Shown piece by piece: positions 1-8,978 of a stretch of 64,000 nt of DNA; the first letter of the stretch is position 1; each line of letters opens with the position of its first letter. The notes beneath the pieces were generated by a model. It worked only from the letters and a program-made list of their open reading frames with translations, did no database searches and had not been told where the DNA came from. Both the position numbers and the translations under genes were made by a program. The DNA is from Serpula lacrymans var. lacrymans S7.9 (lineage: Eukaryota > Basidiomycota > Agaricomycetes > Boletales > Serpulaceae), in assembly GCF_000218685.1 (NCBI RefSeq), contig NW_006763290.1:5234908-5298907 (forward strand), read 5' to 3'.

Positions 1-144
1 AGGCTCCGGGCATTCAGATATCAGATCTCTAGTATATTACTATGTTAGAATGCATTTAGATATACAACACGAAAGAGGTTAGACTGAGAGATGAGGTGGA
101 TGGTAATATATTTGCAACAAATGAGACAGGTACCCAATTCCAAG

Positions 145-2396
145 CTAGATATCTTGGGCGTCTCTGGCATGAATTCGGTCTCTGCGGGTCTTTTTCCTTT
201 TTTCTTTCAGCTCATCAGAAAGAGAAGAGTAGCTTGTGTTGCGGACTTTTGCTTTCGAGCTCCTCTTGCCAATGTCAGTTCCTTTAATGGGATTCATGCC
301 TCCCTCGCGTTTGGCGCGCGGGGGCTGATATCGCACTTGTGGTGTGTTTTTAGGCTCGTGGGGGAAAATGTCTCCCCAACTGGATTTCCGGGCATCATAG
401 TAAGGCTGTTTACCTTGCGACTTCGGAATGGTAAGTCGCATGATTTTTTCTGACAATCTCCTTCAGACCTGTGCATATCACGTGATGTGAGGCTCTTACC
501 TTCAGGGGTGCATGCGTCCAGGATAATATGGCCACTTTTCTTGAGAGGAGGAAACACGAGACGGGGCCATCTGTACGCTTCTTGTCGTAAAGCTGCTTCA
601 AGGTCTACCATAGATTCGTCGACTACTTCAGTGGTATCACTTAATGGCGACATTAGTGAGGAGTCTGTGATTACAGAGGCTTCATTATCACTGTTGATTT
701 CCAGTTCTTTTCGAGTTGGGAGTAATGCTGCTTTCTCCAATTCGTTCTGGCCTACAGCGCCGATTCTTCCGAGTTTCATGGAGCTCGACTCAGGTCTCAC
801 ACCTCTGCGAATGACGACATAAGAGTATCCGATGTCTTCATGACCCAGACCCGAGTGTTTGGTAAGACGAACAAACGCGGGGCGCTGAAGACGCTGAGAA
901 AAGCCACATATGAGTTTGCTTGAGCCCGGATGATACAAAGGGCAAGTGCCATCATGAGGACACTGTCATGAATTAGAAGTCAGTCGACGTATTACAAAGA
1001 AGAGAAAACACGTTACAGGCGCGACAACATGGGCCCCTCTCACTGGCCATTCGGCCGTTTCAGGATCATCCAGTTCCTTCCTGCCCATTTCTAGTATATA
1101 CTCTCTGGCCTCCGCAATATTTTCGAAACCGGCAGTGGAGCTATGGTCGATGAGAACCTGGGAGACATCATCAGCGGATTGACTGAAATGGCTTCAGAGT
1201 TTCACTTACAATAGTACTAGCACCACTCTCCCACATTTCTTTTACCAGCTTTTTTCTTGCTAAAGGAGGTGACAGGGAAGATAGCAAGAAAGCAGACAAA
1301 GCAAGAGAATCATGTCCTTCAGAACGACGAATTTTATCCTGGTCTTGCAGAGACTTCTGCCATGTTGCGCTTACGGCCCCAAGGTCGATATCTACATAAA
1401 AATGGTTATAGTGAATGATACAAGCGCAAGATACTTACCTCGGAGTAACTTCTTCCCAATCGAAACAAGCCCTTCGCGCTTGTCGATACCAGTATAAGTT
1501 ATGACATCAGACGTCGATAACTTAGGTCCGTCTTCGTCTTCTGTACCTTCGCGAGACTTTTGAAAAGAATGTAGTGACGCCCTAGAGGAGCAGAAGTTCA
1601 GTTTTCACTCATAAATCGAATCAGCAATATTTATGCATCACCAGAATCCACTACCTGCGCCTGCTCCCCACTCAACGACCCTCTTTATTTGATAATCAGG
1701 GCCTAGTCTGAGCTTGAGATGATCGAGGACAGCACATATAGCTGAATAGTGTGCTGGAAGTGCAACTGACGCGAAAGCAGTCCCATCACGTTCAGAATGG
1801 CGGGAAGCCTGTCGGCGGGATCGATACTTCACGTCATATTCTGGGTCCCACCGTTTTTCTACTTCTCCCCTACCTTCAGGCTCATAAAACAAGCGTTTTG
1901 CGTCGCTGTGTAATGTCGTTTTATCGGATTCTAAGTGTAACGTAGACTATAAGAGAACGCCAGTGTGCTAGAATGAACTGGGAGACAAACCTGCTATGAG
2001 GGTAGTAATAGTTCTCTGTAGCTCGTCTGGCAAGACAACTGCACCAATTCCCCGACTACCAAAATGGGCTGCCGGAGACTTTCTTGTATCCTTGTGGTAA
2101 ACAGCATCGTCCTCTTCAACAAATTCTTCACTTTCGTGGGTTCCAATCAATGAATCTTCAGCAGGATAGGCTTCAAGTTCACGTGGAGCAGGAGAGAATG
2201 TTCCGTCGCTGGCCCGCTGGCCATCGTTCTTCAACGATATATCAATGTCTTTGAGCAAAGCCTTCAAACTTGGATCAAGGTCAATGGGTGCATTTGGTAA
2301 ACCAGACGATATTGCAGATTTCGAGGAGAAGCTTGAGACCGGGAGACGTGACAAACATAAGAGGCGCAAATGGCTTGTGCAAGCCTTGCGAAGCAT
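145..2396 (-). CDS. RSM22: Mitochondrial small-ribosomal-subunit assembly factor Rsm22 (METTL17 type)
   Basis: Rsm22/METTL17 proteins are methyltransferase-fold factors that bind the maturing mitochondrial small ribosomal subunit. The first exon starts at 2396 with a basic, Ser-rich N-terminus (MLRKACTSHLRLL) that looks like a mitochondrial presequence. A middle exon (1892-1638) ends in the SAM-fold motif VVEWGAGAGSGFW. A later exon crossing 960-938 reads CPHDGTCPLYHPGSSK, the cysteine-rich motif of the family (metal-cluster ligands in METTL17), followed by HEDIGYSYVVIRRGVRP. The last intron is 499-450 (GTAAGA...CAG), after which the frame continues EKIMRLTIPKSQGKQ and then a Lys/Arg-rich tail to the stop at 145. 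All family blocks occur in order and no lesion is visible. Internal exon edges are approximate. Sad1 follows on the opposite strand, sharing a short promoter gap of about 230 bp. Confidence 0.9.
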
Positions 2397-2624
2397 CTTA
2401 AACCGCAGCTGCTTTCACTACAGAGATAAAGAAAAGGCTGCGATGGACTGATACTTTGAATATGTATGCACACTAGCAAGCTGCAGTTAATGTTGCAGCA
2501 GATTGAAAAGGCAATTTGAAGAAAAAGCCTCAGCAAGTGTGCGATTATGTAACTCAAACGCTTCTAGTAGGCGGTCCAATTTCGAGCAGTTTCAAGCTCA
2601 TCCAGCGGCCTTGACCTCAATTCA

Positions 2625-4638
2625 ATGGCTCAATCAAGTGGACCGAAACCTGCAAGTGATGTCGAGGAGAGGCCCTTGAAAAGAGTAAAAGTGGGAGAAG
2701 ATGGACGCTTCAACGGAACCTCTTCGACGCAAACAGCGCCGCCGGACGACCAACTTGAAGGTGGTATGGAAAAGAACATGCAGACTTTTGTTGAAGACGA
2801 CTACGACGATGAAATAGAGGGGTATGAGCAATCCAAGAATGAGCCAAAAGCATCAGATTTGTACTTGGACACAGTGGGTCCAATCAACATTAATATCCAT
2901 AGCTAACTCAAAGATATCTTAGATTAATAGAGCACTTCTTGATTTTGACTTCGAGAAAGTGTGTTCGGTCTCTCTCTCGAATATTAACACATATGGTTGT
3001 CTTGTTTGCGGAAAATACTTTCAAGGTCGAGGACGCAAATCATACGCTTATGCACATTCGATCCACGACGACCACCACGTCTTCATCAATCTTGAAACCA
3101 CTAAGGTTGGGAATTAGTGCTGCAGCCATCTCACAGTACAACTCACTCATAAGGCTGTCTATCAGGTTCATGTATTGCCAGATGGTTATCCCGTGTCCGA
3201 CCCTTCTTTGGAGGATATATCGTTCGTCCTCGCCCCATCCTTCACGCGCTCTTCGATATCAAGTCTGTCATCATCTTCCCATCTACTGAAACCGTCCTAT
3301 GACTTGTCGTCGAAACCATACTTGCCAGGATATATTGGGCTCAACAATATAAAACGGAATGATCATATGAACGTTATCATCCACTCTCTTCTCCACATCC
3401 CACCCCTTCGGGACTACTTGCTATTGTCAAATTTCCGCGGCAAAGAGTCCGAGCTTGTCAAACGATTTGCTACTCTTGCCAAGAAAGTCTGGAACCCTAG
3501 GCTATTCAAGAGTCAAGTAAGCCCACACGAGTTTCTACAGGAGGTCAATAGAGCCAGTACAGGAAAATTCAGGCTAGAGCAGCAGGGGGATCCGGTTGAA
3601 TTTTTAGGCTGGCTCTTGAACCGTCTTCATAAAGATACGGGTGGAACGAAAAAGAAAAACTCCAGTAGGTCTCTTCCGCGCTCCGAAAATGTAGTTGATG
3701 CATGAAATAGACAGGTGTCATTTTCTCGACGTTTCAGGGAGAGTTGCGTGTGGAGACTCAGCAAGTCCTCGTTCGCCCAGACGCTGGCGAAAATGAGAAA
3801 CCCCGCTTTGATATCGCTAGAGGTGCGTTTCAAGGTGGCATCGAGTGTCGCATGTCCTGACGTCGTTAATGATAGACAGCAAATCAACAACGTCTCCATT
3901 TCTTTTCCTCGCCGTTGATTTACCCCCACCGCCCCTGTTCCAGGATTCTGTCGAGAAAAATATTATCCCTCAAGTCAGCATCCATTCTGTTCTAGCAAAG
4001 TACGATGGAAAAACTACGCAAGCAAGTTGCCGCTTATTAAACCCCTATCATTGTACATTACTCATAGTTATCATTTAGGAGTCGGCGGGACAGCTAAGAA
4101 GATATAAATGTCAGCGCCTACCAGAGTACATTATTTTGCACTTTAAAAGGTTCACGAAGAATGCATTTGTGGAAGAGAAGAATCCTACTATTGTCAATTT
4201 CCCTCTTCGAGGAGTTGATTTCCGAGACTGTGAGACGATCGCTGCTACGTTCTATGTTATTCTCGATTTCATAACTTGACGAATTCAGATCTCGATGCAC
4301 CGCCCTCTCATCCGCCAACTGTATACGATCTAATTGCCAACGTCACCCATGAGTCGGTGGCAGGTACGACACGAGACAAAGAAAATACTGTCTGGAAGGT
4401 TCATCTCCGCGCTGCTGGAGGGGGTGGAGAAGGAGAAAAGTGGTTCCAAATTCAAGATCTTATTGTAGAAGAAACCCGGAAGGAGATGATTTTCTTGGGC
4501 GAAACCGTTTTACAGGTGGGCACATAGTCACGTTTTAGGAAATCTTGCTGATCAGGGACGTATGAACAGATATGGGAACGACGTACCGATACTTCCGAGT
4601 CTAATGGAGAGTATATGAAAGGTATGGTGGTCGACTAA
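2625..4638 (+). CDS. SAD1: U4/U6.U5 tri-snRNP factor Sad1 (USP39), catalytically dead ubiquitin hydrolase fold
   Basis: Sad1/USP39 is a spliceosome component with a UBP zinc finger and an inactive ubiquitin-specific-protease domain. The acidic N-terminal exon starts MAQSSGPKP and ends at DLYLDT. After the first intron the frame reads INRALLDFDF, then the zinc finger (CLVCGKYFQGRG, then HSIHDDHHVFINLETTKVY and SLEDISFVL). The USP fold begins YLPGYIGLNNIKRNDHMNV: where active USPs have the catalytic Cys (N-T-C) this has R-N-D, as in USP39. Later blocks PEYIILHFKRFTKN, VNFPLRGVDFRDYLD and the terminal exon IWERRTDTSESNGEYM follow, with a stop at 4636-4638. The short final exon is in phase after ETVLQ. 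At least five introns are present, and internal splice edges around 3660-4110 are approximate. Orthology is clear; the loss of catalysis is inferred from the missing Cys. Confidence 0.9.
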
Positions 4639-4857
4639 CATGTTGATGGCCCACAGCATTGTGAAGGTGTGAACAGCGAGACATCAATACCATAGCATTA
4701 TGCACTGTAAATAGCTATCTTCTTTATGACAACTCTCCTCGTGGTGAACTCCCTACAATTGTTCTTGAAGGAAACTGGTTTGGAATATTTTGTGGCACTC
4801 GCAAGAACATGGCTGTGAGTGCCAGATAGCCATAATGGGCCATGCCTGGCCTCAACC

Positions 4858-5188
4858 TCAGGACCTGTTACCAGTATCTTGAGGGGGTGCTGCAGAAGAG
4901 CTTGAAGATGAACTGGAGTCTATAGCCGCAGACTGATCTGGTATAGCAGACGCTGAGTTCTGTTGATTGACCTCCTCTTGTCTGTAAAATTCATCAGTAT
5001 CGTTGTGTACCAGTTAGGTCAAGCTGTACGCGTACTTTGCGGCCATTCCTTGGAAGATTGGCTGAAATATGTATGTACCCGACACAACGCCTGTGTTGTC
5101 AGCTGTAGTTTGCATTTACATATTGTTTAACGAATAAGACGATACCAGTTAACCCGGCCACAATATATGGAATGGCTCGTCGAGACAT
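4858..5188 (-). CDS. Tiny putative single-span membrane protein, 73 aa, three exons
   Basis: This gene is not recognised. The model starts ATG at 5188 (MSRRAIPYIVAGLTG). It then splices a 55-nt intron (GTATCG...CTGACAACACAG), with a branch-like CTGAC close to the acceptor, into VVSGTYIFQPIFQGMAAK, and a second intron into QEEVNQQNSASAIPDQSAA. It ends in an eight-serine run and APPQDTGNRS with a stop at 4858. The first part is hydrophobic after two arginines (IPYIVAGLTGVVSGTYIF), which fits a single membrane span, possibly in a mitochondrial membrane; the tail is polar. An earlier acceptor 12 nt upstream would insert four residues. Reading through either intron hits a stop, so splicing is required. 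The ORF is short, so confidence is moderate. Confidence 0.55.
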
Positions 5189-5356
5189 GCGACAATAAAA
5201 TCGTGTTCAGTGTTTAGTAAAAGTGGAAAGTGGCATTCGCCGCAGGGATCGTAATTTAAAACTCCGCGGCATAAGCATAAACGTCTCATGGATACTTCTA
5301 GCTGTACGAGAAATTGATGTATAGTAATTCTTATAACGATTTAAAGGATATCTCTA

Positions 5357-5750
5357 TCATTGTATTTGTAAAGCCTGACAAGCCTTCCTTGCCGCCTCTT
5401 CTTTCGCAACAGGCTTCTGCGGCGCCGTAGCTGAGCTCACTTCTTGACCCGCGACTTCATCGGTTAGTCAGATGATCAGCGCCTTGTAAAATACGCTTGT
5501 GCATAGCTCCCACCTTTACAAGTGACAGTCCATAAAACCGAATGAGATGGCCCAGACCTAGATTCTACGAAGCTGAGCAAGTGCTGCTGCTGTCGCCTCT
5601 GGTAGTCTTTTGGTCGAATATGAATCCCTACTGACAAAATGAACGGAGATGTTACTTGCGGTTGTGCAAAACCATGATATAATCTGAGCCCATGAAGCGC
5701 GTCAGTGAGCACATAGATAGCCAGGGACGACAACACTTACTAATAGTCAT
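5357..5750 (-). CDS. Standalone double-stranded-RNA-binding-motif microprotein, copy 1 (72 aa)
   Basis: Four exons code for little more than one dsRBM. Exon 1 is MTI plus one base, spliced in phase 1 (GTAAGT...CTCAG) to NYIMVLHNRK. The next intron is about 59 nt and takes the frame into RQQQHLLSFVESRSGPSHS and VLWTVTCK. A third, phase-1 intron (G|GTGGGA...GATGAAG|TC) leads to VAGQEVSSATAPQKPVAKEE and AARKACQALQIQ, with a stop at 5357. This matches the dsRBM plan: helix 1 (YxMxLHN), strands (SFVES, GP, W-T-V-T), and the helix 2 signature with alternating Lys and Ala (AKEEAARKACQAL). The second intron uses an uncommon GAG acceptor, and the first CAG two bases earlier would break the frame. dsRBMs bind A-form RNA helices; no partner domain is present. 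The target is unknown. Confidence 0.75.
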
Positions 5751-7171
5751 TGTATAATTTGTAAGGGTTGGAAGTATTAGAAAAGTCCTTAAGGATGCTG
5801 AATACTATCCTTGTACACATCCCTTCTTATACATCGACACCTTTGGATGGGGGATAGATAATTCACCGTGCAGCGTCAGAGATACAGAAATCGCAAGACT
5901 AAAACGAGGACTCAATGTTACAATGTACCGGAGTCTAGCACGGGAACTTCGCTCGTCCACTCAACATCTCGGAGACGGCGACGTGACTTTGTGCGGATAT
6001 CAGTTTTTTGCGGCATATTGCCTAGCTAAGGACCGGCATTATGATTTCAGGATTCTAGAATGGTGTTATACGTCACTATGTGGGCATTTGCAAAGCAAAT
6101 AGGTGTATATTCAGTGATCGAAATTGTGGATAAACGCCGCAAAACCGATTAACTTGATCAGTATGTAGCATGAGACGGCGACTTACGCTGCGATTTTAAC
6201 GGGGTGAGTCAGCTAGGCGCGGAGCTGAGAAACTCATCAATTCGATCTCCCCCGAGGTGTCACGGGGGGGGGGCTGAGTTTTATTCTGTACATGCCAGTA
6301 GTTCATCAGCGCATTGACTTGGAGGTACAATGAAGCAACCATACAAGGACGTAAAGTTAGACACTATGATCCCCTCACAGACCCCCTTGCGCCCGCAGCC
6401 ACCGGTGTTGCACAATCTAATAAGGCAGAGGATATTAGCGGGACTCAAAATGTGGAGAGGAAGGACATCAGGCCGGCGATAATCATGATAGCACAGAGCC
6501 ATAAAGTCATTACAAATACCATGGTCTGCCTGTCTTTGTACACGTGTGTACTCCCAAGATATCATTTTCTATAACAAATGATACCTCCTCGGTGGGTATC
6601 GGTGGCAGGTATTTTGAAGGTTGCATTTGCTCCATTTACGCAAGTACGTTTGGTCGCCGAGGACGGCGAAATCAGTTGTTCGGTGATCAAGGTGGAACGA
6701 CGCTCCTTTGAAAAAAGTTCGACCCGATAATCACGATCTGACGAGAATAGAGCTTGTCAACGGGAAGGCGCCGTGGCAAGTCGTAGGGTCCAAGTATTGT
6801 CAACATCAAGCCTCAGGTCTGAATATCTGAAGCCTTGATAGGCGCCTTCCGTAGTGCACCTTCCAAGTCGCTCAGGGACTTCCCTCTATCCGGGCCGGCT
6901 ACCCGACCGTCAATAAGAAAGGGACCATCGCAGACGTGCATGAACATTGCACTACTCCTTATCAGCAGAATACCTTGATCATTGAACAAGATAGGACACA
7001 CTATTTCAGCTAACTCAATCACGCCATCTGACTCCCATCCGGTAAAGAGGCAAAGGCTACATGGAAATAAACAGCAGAGAAGTCACAAAAACAGGCAGTC
7101 TATAGAAGTCCAGTGCAATGCAAATTTACGAGAATTGGAAAAAATTCACTGAAGTTTGACCGGGCATGTTC
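5751..7171. other. Intergenic, 1.4 kb, no supported gene
   Basis: No reading frame here has a recognisable family or a convincing exon chain. There is a run of ten G at about 6264-6273. The minus-strand ORF at 6813-7022 (C-terminus RGKSLSDLEGALRKAPIKAS) is loosely reminiscent of a dsRBM second helix, but no W-T strand or intron partner can be found, so it is not called. Part of this stretch is presumably the promoter of dsRBM copy 1 and the 3' flank of copy 2. Confidence 0.5.
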
Positions 7172-7562
7172 TAACCTTGGCTACTTGATTGTCTAAGAGA
7201 ATTCAAAGCAATGGTGGAAGCCATGTTCCTAGCGATATGTTTATGGGTGCCTGTGCCGATGCCATAAACTTGTCCAGCGACTGAAGATATTGTGAGCGTT
7301 TAGCTGATAACAGTAACGAGAGATGCATACTTTTACAAGTAGATGTCCATTGAGGTGCATTTTTTGGCCCACTTGTGGAGTCTTGCCAGCTTAGAGAAGT
7401 CAGCTGGTTCGTCGCTTGCAAGTCTGTCAAGTCGATGTGAGAAAAATGCTAATGGAACATTGAGTTCTTGGCCTACAGTTGTTGAGGGCAACAGTTCCTT
7501 CTGCAAGAAAGTGTCAGAAGATGGAATACTCCGATATCACAAGTTGTCGTACCGTTAGACAT
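7172..7562 (-). CDS. Standalone dsRBM microprotein, copy 2 (78 aa)
   Basis: Four exons are predicted. Exon 1 is ATG TCT AAC G at 7562, followed by an intron with donor GTACGA and acceptor TTGCAG. Exon 2 is EGTVALNN plus one base. An intron GTAGGC...GACAG gives YLQATNQLTSLSWQDST and SGPKNAPQWTSTCK. A 50-nt phase-1 intron (A|GTATGC...TTCAG|TC) then gives IAGQVYGIGTGTHKHIARN and MASTIALNSLRQSSSQG, with a stop at 7172. The result is textbook dsRBM: ALNNYLQ in helix 1, SLSWQDSTSGP...QW in the beta sheet, VYGIGTG in the third strand, and HKHIARNMASTIAL in helix 2. All splice sites are good consensus matches, and every intron contains an in-frame stop or breaks the frame. Introns 1 and 3 sit at the same codon positions and phase as in copies 1 and 3. 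Confidence 0.85.
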
Positions 7563-8109
7563 TCTATATTTGCTTGAGGAAAGAACCCATAGTGAAGTAA
7601 ATCTAGTACATTTATACAGGAGTTCTTGCTTAATGTGTTGCTTTCAGAAGGAAACCTGAAGCTGTGGATTGAACGCGCTGACAGCGGTAGTGAAAGTCGC
7701 CTCAGTGGCACGCTTTCAATTATCGCTAAATTGTTACAATCCTGACTCAAAGCGAAGAGGAATTCGAAGTGAGAGCGCCCAAAGAACTGATCGAATAGGT
7801 GCTCGAGGTGTGCCCACGAAGGCGATCGCTTTACGAGGAGGACGAACGAGATTGACCACGAGATATTCATGTCGTCTAGCTGCGGTAGGGGGCTCGGATT
7901 GGCATATTGGCACCCAGGCATGTTAATTGTTTCTGTGAAGTGAAGTTTTCAATTACCGAAACTAATGATCTGTTTTTGAAAAAGAAAAATGCTGAGAAAC
8001 TCGCACCCCGGCTCAAGTTCAAGGCGCCGGCACATAAGCTTGCGAAGGTCATGCTGCATGTAGCCCGAGGCTGCCTACTCGCAAATTTGTTGGGAGGAAA
8101 GACATTCCA

Positions 8110-8345
8110 TAGGCGAGCTTTGCTGTGATGACATTGCAGGGTAATATGGAAAACGTACGAGCATCACATCTTGATCATTGGGGCTCCTCCTGGGGTTTTG
8201 TGGACCTGGCCTGCCATGAAACCGCCGCCATCCTACGACCACAATGCGTACGGGTAGATTGAGCCGTACATGCATTCTTTTTGAAAAACTTGATGTCCCG
8301 TTGTACAGCAAGCTGAGCTCAACATGCGGTAGACACACCAAAACG
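8110..8345 (-). pseudogene. Possible decayed fourth dsRBM copy
   Basis: On the minus strand the order of pieces resembles the neighbouring dsRBM genes but the frame is broken. YRML lies near 8330 (helix 1 start, compare YRMEL in copy 3). Then VSWQARSTKPQEEPQ is followed by TGA exactly where the family has the conserved Trp codon TGG. A possible donor GTACGT follows, then an exon-like stretch KLAYGMS resembling VYG/EYG in the third strand. The helix 1 part and the SWQ part are in different frames and the putative intron would be only about 37 nt. This could be a relic of the tandem array or coincidence; I rate it as suggestive only. Confidence 0.35.
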
Positions 8346-8635
8346 CAGACAAGCTAAGAAGTTATGTTTTTTTGGCACATGTCGCGAGTGCTGACTTTAA
8401 CATTCTCACCACGTGACTAATATAACATGAACGCGTCCTGAAAAGCTGACAAGAACAAAACAATATATATATCAGATACAGTAAGTACATTGAGAGGAGA
8501 GATTTGGCTACAAGAAAATTCTACAGACGGTTTACTATAAACTAGGGATACAATATGGATATCTGTTAAAGAGACTCAGTATTGAATTCAGTTGAACAGC
8601 GATGGAACTCTCGACTTACGAAAGCTAATAATCAT

Positions 8636-8978
8636 TTAGCCTCTCAGGGCAATCAGGGCTCGTTGGGCTGCCAATTCCTTGGCGATATCTTTGCCACGTC
8701 CCTGCCCACGACCATACTCAACGCCTTTGACTATGAAAAGATATATCAGCAGGTGCTACAGCAGGAGCTTTATTGTGACATACTATACGCGATGTAGGTC
8801 CACGTGGGGTCGTGAAGGGGGCCTGTGGAGAATGCCTCCCAAGTCAACGCGCTCGTGGATCCATCCCTTTGTTGCAACACATTGTTCAATTCCATACGGT
8901 AATCTACGAATAGTGGCCATTTGAATTTGCACCGAAATTATAGACTGAGTTAGAGAACATACGGGTTTGAGTAGCCAT
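8636..8978 (-). CDS. Standalone dsRBM microprotein, copy 3 (76 aa)
   Basis: Three exons are predicted. Exon 1 (ATG at 8978) is MATQT plus one base with donor GTATGT. Exon 2 begins after TTCGTAG and reads HYRMELNNVLQQRDGSTSAL, TWEAFSTGPLHDPTWTYIAY. A phase-1 intron (A|GTATGT...TTTCATAG|TC) joins it to IKGVEYGRGQGRGKDIAKE and LAAQRALIALRG, with a stop at 8636. Every dsRBM landmark is present: YRMELNN, GP...W, the GxGxGK loop that precedes helix 2, and KDIAKELAAQRAL. The loop lysine of the RNA-contacting K-K-x-A-K type region is partly kept (GKDIAK). It lacks the extra intron found in helix 1 of copies 1 and 2. This is the most convincing of the three models. It is a single-domain protein with no catalytic partner. 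Confidence 0.88.

Noticed and set aside
7514..7921. 135-codon minus-strand ORF overlapping the start of dsRBM copy 2
   Set aside because: Its C-terminal part overlaps the first exon and intron of dsRBM copy 2 in another frame; the dsRBM reading has family motifs and good splice sites while this one has none.
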